Shown: one piece after another, positions 22,111 through 34,116 of the stretch
How positions within the stretch are numbered: the first letter of the stretch is position 1
How the letters are laid out: every line of letters starts with the position of its first letter
Source: Oncomelania hupensis
Lineage: Eukaryota > Mollusca > Gastropoda > Littorinimorpha > Pomatiopsidae
Length of the DNA stretch: 64,000 bases
Assembly (NCBI GenBank): GCA_036898135.1
Contig: CM072517.1
Span: 59,852,990-59,916,989 of the forward strand
Direction of reading: 5' to 3'
Notes under the pieces: model-generated
The model's database searches: none
Told to the model about the DNA's origin: nothing
What the model saw: only the letters and a program-made list of their open reading frames with translations
Translations under genes and position numbers: made by a program

Positions 22111-23560
22111 GTTTCAATATTGATGACAAAATAAAAGTGTAAAACAAATTCATAAGCAATATTTGCCGTTAGATGCAGAATTCTCCTTCTGTTAAAAATA
22201 AAGAGTGACAGTCGATAAACATTTTGGCAAGAACACAATAAAATTAATTAAATTAAAGCGTTATTGACCCCGTAGAACAACCAATGGCGACACATTTTCC
22301 ATGTCTTTAAAATGTGCTTTTTGAATGATTTACGCTTGTGTGAATTCCTTGTTTGAGGTAATTAGATGTGTTTGTAATGTATTGTTGAAAAGGTCGGTCA
22401 GACTGTCCGTCTCTTAGGACTGTAAAACAGAATGCCAAAGATCTGTCTGCCTCTTCCTGCTATGATAGTACAACATTAATTTGGCCTACAACAATCGTTC
22501 CGTTGGAGTAATATGGCACAGCTACGATCTGCCTGTTACGTGTGTCTGTCTTTCTATCTGAATTTAAGTGCGTCTGTATGTAAATGGGAATGTCTGTATG
22601 TCTATATATATATATAGGTCTGTCTACCTATATCTCTGCCTGCCTGTCTGCCTGTCTGTCTGTCTGTCCATATGGACGGATGTATGCCTAGTTTATTTTG
22701 GGCACAAACTATTTTCAGACAGCTTCCGAGAAAACTTTTTTTTACTTCTAACAACCACGATAACGATGAAAATTAAAAATATCAGTAATAGCAACGTCCA
22801 CCAGAACAACCACAATGCTGCAATGACCATCCATTCCACACCAAATCCCAGTGCACAAACTCCAAAGACCCACTCAGGAGGAGGAGAGGGAGTTGGTGTG
22901 TGTGTGTGTTTGTTTGTTTGTGGGGGGGGTGTAGGGGTGTGTGTGGGTGTGTGTATGGGTGTGTGTGTGTGTGTGTGTGTGTGTGAAAACAGCGCCGAAC
23001 AGCCTAGCGAAGCGACAAAGACTTTAATGTAAAACAAGATGGCAAAAACCATTCAAACGTATTTCCAGGCACTCGCACACACAGCTGAAAACCAACAATT
23101 GCAAAGCGTTCCTTTTCGTGAGAATATTGTAACCTCGGCTTAATAATATTCCAGCAGAAATGAAAACTGAGAATAAGGGGCCACTATCTCAACTACTGCC
23201 AAGGAACAACGCAAAAATTATCAATATCAGTTCAGCCACTTTTGATATAAAGCGGAAAACGTCATTACATTATAACTAACATCAGTGACATTGAAAGAGC
23301 AAATGTCGTGGATACAAAAGGCTGGGTGGTGGTTAAAAATATCTGCATAGTAAACATAATCAATATTCGGTTCAGTCATTCGTAAGATAAGGTGAAAACT
23401 GTGTTTTGAACAAAAATTTGAAATGAAATTCAGAGCGATGGATCGAAAAACTGATGACAACCGGATTCCTACTGAATGATTGGTCATGAGTTTATTTGCC
23501 TGCTTACCCCAAAAAATAAAATAAAATAAAAAGCAAAATAAAAATTAAAAAAACAAACAA
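22110..23560. other. No recognised gene; several microsatellites
   Basis: TCTG/CCTG tetramers lie at 22,615-22,672 and (GT)n with GGGGT steps at 22,895-22,985. The 154-codon plus frame at 22,568-23,032 crosses both microsatellites and is not credible. A trace of the CCGTTCAG-type repeat lies near 23,225 and 23,360. Confidence 0.5.
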
Positions 23561-23569
23561 TTAATTTGG

Positions 23570-23810
23570 CTCAGTCGTTTTTGGAGATATTGAGCAATAC
23601 GTGTTTAGCTACAAATGCCTCCAGCGGTAGAGTATGGCACGGGAGGCTGGCCATTGACCTATGTTTTTATGAAGTTGGATCAAAATCCGTTCAGCGGTTC
23701 TTGAACTATGGCTTCCAACGGGCCGACAGACCGACTTTTGTCTCGTTCCGTTTATCTGACTGTTTGAAAGTATGTTCAGATGTTACCTGGAAAAACAAAA
23801 ACTATCAATC
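23570..23810. repeat. Dispersed CCGTTCAG-type repeat
   Basis: ATCAAAATCCGTTCAGCGG, TTCTTGAACTATGGCTTCCA and GACCGACTTTTGTCTCG form the clearest copy of this family in the window. Confidence 0.55.
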
Positions 23811-23814
23811 AGTC

Positions 23815-24190
23815 TGGTGTGGTCTGGTGACGCAGCTGGTTAAGCGCCGGTTTCCTGAGCCGAAGGTCGCAAGTTCGAATCCCAAAGGGGTCGAACTTAT
23901 ATGTATACGAAGACTTTTCAAGTCACCGAGGGTTTTCTCCGGTTACTCCGGTTTCCTCCCTCTCTTCAATAATTGTATTGGATGCAGTCAGTCGACAATT
24001 TCAAACTAAATTCGATTTCCTTCCTGTCTTCTAATAGCGATTTTCCTGCCTTTACACCACCTGTTTGAGTTATAATATGTGTTTATTGTGTATGTACAAG
24101 GTGTGGGTCAAACATGGGCGTCTGTATGTTACTGCAGATCACCTCTTGGAACCTGATTGCTGATTTAAGGAAAAGCGGGCATATTGCATC

Positions 24191-24260
<70 letters not shown>

Positions 24261-24300
24261 GTTGTTGTTGTTGTTGTTGTTGTTGCTGTTGTTGTTGTTG
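23815..24300 (+). mobile_element. SINE-E full copy with (ATT)n/(GTT)n tail
   Basis: The head is GGTGACGCAGCTGGTTAAGC with B box AAGTTCGAATCCC. The body is as in the copy at 13,556, then AAAAGCGGGCATATTGCATC and about 23 ATT units passing into GTT units. Confidence 0.8.
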
Positions 24301-24504
24301 TTATTTCTACTCAAAGAATCAGTCAACTTATTGACACTAGTAGGCCTACTAATAAACTAATGAAAAATTTAAATCAATACAAAATAGCATGAACAGATCA
24401 CTATCTAATGCGATTACTTGCATGTGAAACCCAGCCTAAACGCTTGTAATACTGAAACCGCTTTAAGAACATGCCCTGTTGAAATTATTCGCAAGCAACC
24501 ATTC

Positions 24505-24575
24505 ATTCACACACACGCACATGCACACACACACACATACATACATACATACATACATACACACAAATACACGCC
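24505..24575 (+). repeat. (AC)n/(ATAC)n microsatellite
   Basis: ACAC runs with five or so CATA tetramers. Confidence 0.9.
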
Positions 24576-24599
24576 GTATACACACAGTACAGATAACAT

Positions 24600-25562
24600 C
24601 GCATCAAATCACGTCACATCGCATCACACATTACTTATAAGTATTTGATGTGCAGAGAAGCTTGTACACCAAATATCCTTGATGTTAATGGAAACTCCAC
24701 GTTTGGAGGGGGTGGCGGGTGTGATGAAAAGATAGGGGGGAGGGGGAAAGAGGTAGAGGCGAAGGGATGGTGAAGCCGCAAGGAGTTTAAAGGTAGGAGT
24801 TGGAGAATCGCGAAGAGGGACTATAATAACCAAATAAAAGTCAGTAAGTTTTGGCTGTAGTAGCGGCATTAGCTTATTTCACCGCTCATTGTGGAACCAA
24901 AGAATGGAAATGGTGTAAGTATGAGCCATTTTAACTTCGTATTAAGCTAACATGAAGGGCGAGTACCATCCATTCACCTTTGCAGTTTAAGTCCATGAGT
25001 TCAGACTAATATGCAAAGATTAATATTTAGAGCATTCAAACGTGTGATCGTCATTATTCAAAAGGATTGTGCAAAACACGCAAGTTTATTTAAAAGGATC
25101 ACTAGATCTCAAACCTAGGTTTTAACGAATGTTTTTTTAGCGGAGCAGCCCACATTAAAAAAAAGAAGTTGAACATGTTCTGTTTACTAGTATCATTCGT
25201 ATTATACATAATATAGTCTATACTTATTTTTCAACAATTAATTTTTTTTTAAAAACAACATTTTCCGCGATGTATGATTCCTATCTTGCTTGCTTTTTTC
25301 CTCATGATGTTTTATAAATACGCAGTAACTTTACGGTGTTAAACACACACACACACGAAAAGATAATTATTAATCATACTGCTAAGATAACAGTGAAAAA
25401 TGGACACTACAATAAAACGTAGAGGAAGAAGAAGAAGAAGAAGAAAGTAACAACAGCAAATAAAAAAAAGAAATGAAGAAGAACAAGAAGTAGAACAATA
25501 ACAACAGCCACAACAACAACAGTAGAAGAAAGAATAGGATGAGAACAAAGTAGCAAAGCTAC

Positions 25563-25597
<35 letters not shown>

Positions 25598-26610
25598 AAG
25601 AAGAAGAAGAAGAAGAAGAAGGTCGTCGTCTTCATAAAACAGAATGTAAGTTGATTTGTGTAAAAGAAATATGCTATATGGCAATAAGAAATATTACAAA
25701 TAATGGCAATAACAAATGCTACAAAATAACGTACAAATCGCGAAAAGCATAGCTGAAAAACATAAGGTTAAATAATGAAAACTATTTTTCAAACTCACAG
25801 AACTTTGTTGCAAATCAAAATAAATGCTCCAAAAACCTGACACTGGATAGAAGATAAAAAGTTGTAACAAAATTTTTTTGGCCACATTTTCCGACTTGGA
25901 CCATACGACTCCCTACCGAGACACTCGCACACTTTCCTGACCCTCGTCCCAATGCTACGGGCAGCCGCAATACCCACCGACTACTGGGTGTTGCGACATC
26001 CCGCAACACTGATCCGGGGGTCAGAGAAGTAGTACGAATGTCCGGTTTAGGGAGTAGTGATGTGTCGCGAGAGGGAAATCTGGGGATAGTTCGCCTGGAT
26101 CGACAAAACCCTCGTCGTCCCTGCCCAAGTCCTGGCCAGGTATGGCAAGGGAGACCATCTATTCCCAGGGAACACTCCATTTTTAATACTACGTCTGCTA
26201 ACTTCTATTCGTTAATCAGTGTTACATAATAGGCCTAGTTACAGAGCATTTATCAAACAATAGCAAATTATTGCTTCAGACAAAATGATAGACAGTCTTA
26301 AAAGGTCGAATAGATCTAGTATACTCTGGACAATTTTGTACTAAAAAAATAGGAAGAGGGGGGGGGGGGACGGTACAATTAATATTTTTGATTTTGTTGC
26401 ACACCTTCCAAAATAACTAGTATCGACACCATTAGCAAACCATTCCCATCAGTCAATTTTGTTTGAATGTTAAAAGAGTTATTTACCATTTCCACAAAAG
26501 GGCAAAGTTCAAAAATGCAGCCAAAGAGAGTGACAGCAAGAAATGGGTAAAGTAAACACTGTTCACTAGACACCAGACTTAGGCGACCAATCCTTAATAC
26601 AGTGACTATA
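24600..26610. other. No recognised gene; GAA tracts and one GC-rich island
   Basis: GAA-type purine tracts occur at 25,420-25,445 and 25,570-25,621. A comparatively GC-rich block at 25,870-26,180 has open frames on both strands (minus 121 codons, rich in Arg, Gly and Pro) but no recognisable domain. It may be a transposon remnant or an isolated exon. Confidence 0.4.
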
Positions 26611-26613
26611 ATA

Positions 26614-26992
26614 CAGGGTGTTCCAAAAGTCTTGGGCACATTTTGACATTGAATATTTCCGAAACTATTGAGGATATAAAAACGCAGCTGGTAAATTCAG
26701 AAAGCTTGTAATCTCAATTTTTACATGGAATGTTCAAAGATGTTCAATGTGAGCACCATTGGTCACACGACACACATCAAGCCGATAGTCAAATTCTTGC
26801 CAAACGCGTCCCAGCATTTTCTGGTTGAGTGAACGCCATTAATGGGTCTGAAAAGAAATTTAAAAAAATCAACAGCTATACAAAAAACTTAATGTCATTA
26901 GCTTTAAAATGGCACAACGTTTATCTTACTACCATTCATAGTAATTGAGATATGGGGACTTCAATTGTGCCCAAGACTTTTGGAACACCCTG
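26614..26992 (-). mobile_element. mariner-type MITE (deletion derivative)
   Basis: Inverted ends CAGGGTGTTCCAAAAGTCTT...GGGCAC are flanked by TA (26,612 and 26,993). Read on the minus strand, an internal frame gives RVWQEFDYRLDVCRVTNGAH followed by IEHL and a stop, the C-terminus of a Tc1/mariner-like transposase. It is therefore a 379 bp internal-deletion product of an autonomous element, not an unrelated MITE. The family name is from memory of this C-terminal motif. Confidence 0.8.
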
Positions 26993-27169
26993 TATAATGT
27001 CCAGTAAGTATTATATTATAGTGCAGATTGCTAAATTTAAGCCGCTTTGTTGAAGTTATTTCACTATTTATATATTGTGCATTCCCTTTTGTCTTCTTCT
27101 GTGAACCATGCGATGCTGTATACTTTTCTTTCCATATTGAACCAATGTAAGCCTTAAAACGGGTGTTTG

Positions 27170-27380
27170 ACATTTCAGAGTTTTGTCTTGTGATGCTTAT
27201 GGAGCAGTCTTTTTTTAGCCGTTCATTGGTTTTTTTTAATGTCTGTAATTCCCCCTCCCCCCCCCCCTTTTATTCCCCCTACTTTTGGCTAAAATGCCCC
27301 CTGGGCTATGATCCTTGTTTCATGCTTGGAATTATATGTGGTTTTGCTAATAAAAGGACGAAGTTCCTAGAATATAACCA
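27170..27380 (+). mobile_element. LINE 3' UTR fragment
   Basis: C-rich block, CCCCTGGGCTATGATCC, then TTGCTAATAAAAGGACGAAG. It shares its terminal layout with 9,990-10,240. Confidence 0.55.
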
Positions 27381-27607
27381 GTAACTTTCATCAGTGCCTC
27401 AATAAAAAGTGTAATTGCCACTATTGTGTTGCCTTAAGCACGTCTCTGCGACATACAGTGCTGCGCTATACAATTTGCATGAAGTGGACATCGGAGTGGA
27501 TTGGATGACATACTAGTTGATTTAGACCGGAATACTTTACGCTGAACAGAAGGACCACGACTGACTGTGACGGCAATACACTTTGTTTTTCTTTGTTTAT
27601 TAGTCTT

Positions 27608-27612
27608 AAGAA

Positions 27613-27646
<34 letters not shown>

Positions 27647-27716
27647 GCACACACACAAACGCGCACACACACACGCACACACACACACACACAAACGCGC
27701 GCGCCCACACACACAA
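27608..27716 (+). repeat. (CA)n/(CG) microsatellite
   Basis: ACAC runs interrupted by GCGC steps. The Cys/Val-rich minus-strand frames are artefacts. Confidence 0.95.
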
Positions 27717-27719
27717 GCA

Positions 27720-28143
27720 TTTAAAAGCGCCGTTGTTATAATTTCCATGAAACGCCACATACGTAGTTTTAATTTTTTTTTAAAAACTTCGTCCATTTTT
27801 TTTAAGCTAACGCTAACTCAAATCCTAACACAGTCCTAACCATAACGGAAAAATGTTTTGACGTCAAATAACACAGCCGACAATAGAACACTGGGGCACC
27901 TCAATGTTGTATTTTCTTACAGACTTTGTTCTCTGTTTTAAACGTTATACGAATAAAATGTCCTATTTGAGCTCATTTCTTACACTTACTAAGTTTGCTC
28001 ATCACCTGGCGCTGGTCGCCCGACTCAAAGGTCAAGACTCTGTACTTTCTCCAAATAGAAACTCTGAATACTTGGCTTAAAGATAACTTTATCAATCTCA
28101 ACATTTCAAAAAACAAAGAACTTAGTTTGGACAATAGTAGAAC
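27720..28143. other. No recognised gene
   Basis: Unremarkable AT-rich sequence between a microsatellite and solo LTR-B. No motif is seen. Confidence 0.4.
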
Positions 28144-28148
28144 CCCAT

Positions 28149-29626
28149 TGTAACAAGAGGCTAGGTTTACCCAGCACTTTTAAGCTTTTGCCTTGTTTAG
28201 TCAGCTGTAACCTTAGTAGGTTAATGTTACCCTGCAGTAGACGACAGAAGTTTGCTATGTGCTACACATTTCTATGCTGACGATAGCCCAGTAGGTAATG
28301 ACATCATCCAGCTTACGGATAGGCAGCAGTCGGCCAATCCGGACAGAGGAGAAGCTTAGGTTTACCGGTTCTACCCGGTTGAGGCAGACAGCTTAGGAGA
28401 GTCATCGCTGTTCAACTTGCATAGAGTACAGAGCTCAGCTCTAAGAAATCTCTCCACTGAAGACTAGAAAAGCAGGGACTGTTGAAAACTCTATTCAACT
28501 AAGTTAGCCACGGCCTGACATTGTCGAAAAGGTAAATGAACATACTTTTGTTTCATCGTGATGTATTGATATTATTGTTGAATTATGTTTGTAAAATTTG
28601 CTATGCTTAGAATTGAATTGTTAGTCCAACGTTGCATGACCACGTGGCAACACGACCGGTCGACGCCATGATGAATTCCATACGGACCCACAGTTGTTTA
28701 ACTATATGTATTCTTGCAGACCAGCGGCTGTACCTGAGAATGTGTATAATATTAATTAATTCTATATGTGTATAGTTAGCCATGATTTATATTTATAATG
28801 TATAGGAAATTAGAGTGGAGATTCCAGTGGACCATGGACTTAGCAGAATGTTCGTGGCTTATATATAGAGATGTGGAGCGATTCTCTGAGGGCTACTTCG
28901 GTCTTCAGTGAGACGCTCTGCACACACCTAGAGTACATGGTGGTGCAGAATTTCGTCTCATATGTTACAGACGAGCAGGCATCGTATCGTGAGCCCAACC
29001 AGGCGAAAGACCAGAAAAATTCTTCCCTGAAAGTTGGCCTTCATCGGCTGCTCAAGCAATGCGCGACGAGAGCCCACCAGTCTAGCAACAAGGAGAAGAA
29101 TCCACAACAACACAGCTCATCAAGGAATCAACCACAACACAGCTCTTCTAACATTGAGCTAAGTGCATATTGACTCAGTGCACCAAAACTGGTATCTAAG
29201 GACCACAGTAGTCCACTCTTCCAGAACTCTGACCCTTAGGGCAGAAAGCTTCCAGTGCCCGATGATGATACAGTAGCTGCATAGAACTATCAAGAAGCGA
29301 ACCATTCGAAGAGACATTTGAACTTTTAAGTTAGTATCGTACTTAGGAGATCGTATATAGAGTAGAGGAAATAAATGTGTGATATTTACTGTTAACAAGT
29401 GGCTGGACTACCTATGTTTCATAGCCGTGTGAGAGCTAGTGTGACAGTGATCTTTTACTATTTTTCTTTCTATCTCTGTACCCCAACCTAACCACAGACC
29501 GAGCTAAACATATAAATGTATTAAGTAGAGTCACAGGGAGATTTACTAGCGATCCCCGTCGACTAAAGACGAGTGGGTAATAGCATTCCATTGTGCAGAG
29601 CCCAGCACAATAAACCCACCGTCACA
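28149..29626 (+). mobile_element. Solo LTR, family LTR-B (copy 2), 5 bp TSD
   Basis: It begins TGTAACAAGAGG, ends CCGTCACA, and is flanked by CCCAT at 28,144-28,148 and 29,627-29,631, the 5 bp duplication typical of LTR retrotransposon integration. AATAAA lies 20 bp before the end. At 1,478 bp it is unusually long. Inside, a segment translating RKLEWRFQWTMDLAECSWL is shared with copy 1. A GTAAATG donor-like (28,531) and TTCTTGCAG acceptor-like (28,721) pair is also conserved in both. No internal retrotransposon region is present, so it arose by LTR-LTR recombination. Confidence 0.85.
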
Positions 29627-29639
29627 CCCATGCCACACT

Positions 29640-29945
29640 CATATCATTACTGATAAAGAGGCGGTAGAACAAGTCAACAATTTTAAATATCTTGGCACTG
29701 TTATTGATGATAAATTATAATTCCAGGATAACGCAGATGCGGTCTGTAAAAAAAAAAAGCCCATCAGGGTAAATATTTGCTTAGAAAACTCAGCGCGTTT
29801 GGTGACAGTAATCATGTCCTTGGGTCGGTGTACCGCAGTCAGGTAGAAAGCATTCTCACCTTCAACATCATAATGTAGTTGGGTCTGCTCACCGTTAGGG
29901 AGAAATCACGATTGAACAGGATTGTGAACATGGATTCTACTCTCT
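29640..29945 (+). mobile_element. Rex1/Babar-like LINE fragment
   Basis: The translated remnant EAVEQVNNFKYLGTVIDDKL, then after frameshifts YLLRKLSAFGD, SVYRSQVESILTFNII and REKSRLNRIVN, matches the region after the reverse-transcriptase domain in Rex1/CR1-group LINEs as I recall them. Two frameshifts and a stop make it dead. It joins directly to a different LINE at about 29,935. Confidence 0.65.
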
Positions 29946-30740
29946 CTATGAGACAGCATATCACTAGAGTCTGTCGGGTTTGCTACTTTGAGTTGAAGAG
30001 AATTAGTTCAATTAGGAAATTTCTATCAGAAGACGCCACAAAGACCTTGGTTACTTCCTGCATTCTATCTAGATTAGATTATTGCAATTCCATTCTCATT
30101 GGCTGTCCAGATTCTATCCTCTCTCTGCTTCAAAAAGTTCAGAACTCTGCTGCCCGTCTTATCTTTAAAGTAAATCATCGCCAACCCTCCACACCTCTCC
30201 TTGTTAAGCTACACTGGCTTCCTGTCGCGGAACGTGTTAAGTATAAAACTGCCTGTATCTGCTACAATATTGTCATCGGTTCTGCTCCTTCTTATCTATC
30301 TGACCTTGTCTCCCTTTGCACTCCATCTCGTTCCCTTCGCTCATCCACTGACTGTCGTCTTCTCCGTCAGGGCCGTTACAAAAGAAAATCTCATGGTTTC
30401 CGCTCTTTTGCTGTCCACGGCCCTCACCTATGGAATTCTCTCCCCTTTCATGTTAGACATTCTACCTCCTGTGAATCGTTCAAATCCAACCTTAAAACGT
30501 ATCTTTTCTCAAAAGTCTTTCAGCAGTATCTGTAGTTGTAAAAGGGGTTTGGAGGGGTGGGGGGTTAAGTAGTAATTTAGTATGTTTTTGTCATATCGAT
30601 TTACACAGCAGTAGTATGTACGCGTGAAAGAGTAACTTGTTTTATAATTATAGTGTATGTATAGTGTGTATATGTGTTTGCGTAAAAAAGTGTGCGTGTA
30701 TAGCGCTTAGATCCTTAGGGTAGGCGCTTTATAAATGCTA

Positions 30741-30833
<93 letters not shown>

Positions 30834-30835
30834 GG
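29936..30835 (+). mobile_element. L2-like LINE ORF2 C-terminus, 3' UTR and (ATT)n
   Basis: From DSTLSMRQHITRVCRVCYF through ISSIRKFLSEDATKTLVTSC, LSRLDYCNSILIG, LLQKVQNSAARLIFKVNHRQ, LHWLPVAERVKYKTACICYN and WNSLPFHVRHSTSCESFKSN to a stop at 30,535, the frame is fully open. The 3' end is TATAGCGCTTAGATCCTTAG, GGCGCTTTATAAATGC and about 37 ATT units. The first ~20 codons of the 218-codon open frame (from 29,879) belong to the neighbouring Rex1-like fragment, so the predicted protein is a chimera. Confidence 0.8.
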
Positions 30836-31491
30836 AGAGAAAATAACTTATATCCAACAGAAATAGTTGAGTGAAGCGTACACCGCAGCCACAAGAACTA
30901 AGGCAAATAGCATCAAATGCGACATCTCCCATCCTCTGGATCATTGGTTTTAGTACTTGCAGTCAGGTCGAAGGTTTCGGATGCCGTTCGCTAAGAAAAA
31001 ACTACGCAAGAGCTCTATCATCTCTAGTGCGATCTCAATCCTCAACAATCGCTAACTCTGTTGCTTAGCAGCCAGTCCGGTTTGCACATATTACTGAAAT
31101 CTTAACGTTCATATTTATTTTGATGATTTTATGCATTCTTTTAGATGTTCTAGTCATACGTGTTCTGGTCATTCTTATCACTTTTAATGAGTTGATGGTC
31201 TTTATAGTGCAAATAGCCTGTTATGGCTTAAGGCTATTTGTGTGCATGTACATGGGTGCGTTCAATGTCATGACTGTTGACTATTCTGTATTAATGTGTA
31301 TAAGGGTGCATGTATATTCTATGTATTCATGATATATAGGAGTGTGTGTGTGTATGTGCAAGTTCATTTAAACATGATTATCATTCTGTTATTATTATGG
31401 GTATTGTTATTTACTTATACATTGTATTGACAGATTATTTAGTTTGTATGTAAACATATGTGTATGTTTGGATGTGTCAGCATGGATAAAG

Positions 31492-31685
<194 letters not shown>

Positions 31686-31694
31686 ATTTCCAGC

Positions 31695-31762
31695 TACATT
31701 ACATATTACATTATTATTGCTTTAGGTCCAGCGGACTCTTCCGAGCCAAATCAGGACCGGAT
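31695..31762 (-). mobile_element. Retroposon E 3' end fragment
   Basis: ACATTACATATTACATTATT leads into GCTTTAGGTCCAGCGGACTC and stops after AATCAGGACCGG. GATATTTCCAGCT-like sequence repeats on both sides (AATATTTCCAGCT at 31,683; ATATTTCCAGCT at 31,761), giving a 12 bp target duplication around this tiny copy. Confidence 0.75.
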
Positions 31763-31969
31763 ATTTCCAGCTGAGCCATGTGACTGTTGTACACATGGAC
31801 ATTTTTATTTTTGTTCATTTACTATTTTATGCCAAGTTTGCGCTCAATGTCACATTTTCCGCTTTTATGTATAATATGAAAGTTGGACAATAACGATGTA
31901 TTGTAGTGTGTTGATTTGTATTATATTGTATTTACGCCGTTCCAATATCGACACCTTTGCCCTATTATT

Positions 31970-31972
31970 CTC

Positions 31973-32030
<58 letters not shown>

Positions 32031-32036
32031 TCTCTC
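31970..32036 (+). repeat. (CT)n microsatellite
   Basis: About 30 CT units with two interruptions. Confidence 0.95.
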
Positions 32037-32084
32037 GTGCAATGTCCCCATTATATATTTATTTATTTCATTACTTTTACATCG

Positions 32085-32320
32085 TGCTTTTCCAGCTCAA
32101 GAACTGCTCAAGGCGCTGGCCGATACAGGATCTAACTCAAGCCGCACGAGGCCCCCACTTGCAACCTTTGGGCGTATAGTCTGACGCCCACACCAATGAG
32201 CGTTATTCTGACCTACCGGGTATTGGGAGGAGGGACCTAGTGTGCGCGGGGTATATTTGTGTAACCGGCGCTCACCCTTCTAGGACATGAGCGCCAGGAT
32301 CTTTAACGTCAAATAGTAGA
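32085..32320 (-). mobile_element. SINE-H 3' two-thirds
   Basis: Minus-strand body GACGTTAAAGATCCTGGCG, ATGTCCTAGAAGG, TCCTCCCAATACCCGG, GATCCTGTATCGGCCAGCG and GAGCTGGAAAAGC. The tRNA-like head is absent. Confidence 0.7.
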
Positions 32321-32869
32321 ATAACAAATCATTCTTAAATTAACATACACACACACACACAACAACACACACAACAGAGTAAATGCCATGCTTCTTAATT
32401 TCACCGTGTATCAGAGCTGGAAAAGCCACCTGAATCCTAATAAGCCGTATAGATTTTTAAAGCAGTGATTTACTCTCTCTCTTTCTCTCTCCCCACTAAA
32501 CCCGCCACCCCCACCCCACCCACCCAAAAAAGAAACTCTCCCTTCCACACACACACACTCACATCCCACTCCCACTTTCCTTTCTGTCTCCCAGGTGCTG
32601 TTTCACAGCTTTTGTTACTGAGATCACGAATCAAAGTGAGAATCACAATCAGGTACTTTTTTTTTTTGTCCTCGTTTTAAAAAAAAAATTAATTAATTTA
32701 AAAAAAAAAAGAAACTTACGTCACATACTACTGGTGAAGAAGGCGGAAACTCCACGCTGACTCTCTACCTTAGCAGAGGACAGGTAGTGCTGGAGACAAT
32801 TTAAACTTTCCGGACTGCCATTACTTATTTATCCATTTGTTGTTTTGTTGGAGCCGAAAAGGAAAAAAA

Positions 32870-32950
32870 ATGCTGGTTAAACGACCATCTGTGGTGCCCC
32901 CCTACGACCTCCGAGTTGCGGGATGGGATAGGATAGGATAGGAAGGCTTG
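32870..32950 (+). mobile_element. Endonuclease-RT LINE 3' terminus
   Basis: CTGGTTAAACGACCATCTGT and CCTACGACCTCCGAGTTGC, then (GGATA)n. These are the last codons and pentamer tail of the LINE family at 20,860, 36,800 and 62,733, about 75 bp long. Confidence 0.75.
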
Positions 32951-33199
32951 TGTCATTTGGCTGATTAAATTCTGTAGTTCGCACGAACTTTCTTCTTCTT
33001 TTTAAAAAAAACAAACTTTAATTCATTGTTATAACAATATTTTTGTTTAGTGAAACCGGGACAGTCTTATCCACAGGGTTGCGCTACATGTTACTAATAA
33101 TTAATATGTTTAGGCCTAAGGCCTGCAGCTACAGCGGTTAGTAATTTTCCTTTGATCTTATTTTGCTGGAGCGGTCTTTATTGATCAAAGATTTGAGAA

Positions 33200-34116
33200 T
33201 TATTTAGGAACAGATTATTAGAGTCTCGAAATATATATAAAGTTCTATGAGGTGACGAGTTTTAGTTTTGATTGATTGATTGCGTCATTCTGGAACGTTC
33301 TGTATTTTTCTAGTTTCTTGATAGACTATAAGCTTATATATAAGTAGTGTGGTTTGCGTGTGAGAGTCCCCCCTTTGGGGTGCCGGGGGTTTCAGTATAA
33401 ATAGTATCCCCACTTTCTGGAAATATAGTGCTTTAAATTCCCACTGTTGCAGTCTTTCTCCTTTGTTCTTTCTCATGTTCTATCAATCTACTATACTATC
33501 TTCTTCTTCGCTAGACCAGTCACCTACCTTTTTTCTTGAAAACTCTTCCAGGACAATACTCCTCATTTGTATACGAGGTCTGTTGGATCAGCTTGGGAAT
33601 ATTGGACGCTTTCTGCCAAATGGTCACTGGGGCTTCCTATGATGTTATTATTTAGCAATGTAGGCATTTTATATGTATGTGTTTTGTTGATATTGTATAA
33701 TGATGTTTGTATTCTATTTTGTTTTTGTAAATAAGGGTTCGATAAATAAATTAGAGTATAGCCTCGGGGTCCCCTGCGTGGGATGTCTTTATTGTAAAGT
33801 GACCGGCTGGTAGATTGCCTTCATTGTTACCACTAGAGTTGTTTCGGCAGATCTTTTATGCGGATCAGGGGTGAGTCCTCTTTCACTTCTCTGGTCCTGA
33901 CTTGGCTCGGAAGAGTCCGCTGGACCTAAAGCAATAACTATGTAATGTAATGTAATGTGTGAGAGTGAGGTGCTTTTGGAAAGAGATCTTGTATGCAGTT
34001 GTTGATGCTGTGTGCTGAATAAAGTTGGAAAACTGTAACGATGACTCCTGACTTGTGGCGGAGTGAACGGGTTGCGTGAAGAACTAATTCAAGTTACACA
34101 AGATTCAAGCATCGGT
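33200..34116 (+). mobile_element. LTR-A family copy split by retroposon E
   Basis: GGTGACGAGTTTTAGTTTTG, ATATATAAGTAGTGTGG (TATA-like), then the E insertion. It resumes with TTGGAAAGAGATCTTGTATG, GAATAAAGTTGGAAAACTG and CAAGTTACACAAGATTCAAG. The copy at 18,653 gives the uninterrupted arrangement. The 5' limit is uncertain (possibly TGTTAC at 33,089). Confidence 0.6.
33368..33956 (+). mobile_element. Retroposon E, complete copy with 10 bp TSD
   Basis: This is the clearest copy. GTGTGAGAGT occurs at 33,358-33,367 and 33,957-33,966. The 589 bp body starts CCCCCCTTTGGGGTGCCGGG, has CAGTATAAATAGTATCCCC near the head, and ends GCAATAACTATGTAATGTAA plus TGTAAT. It contains no pol III A/B boxes that I can find, unlike the other short retroposons here. 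Confidence 0.9.
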
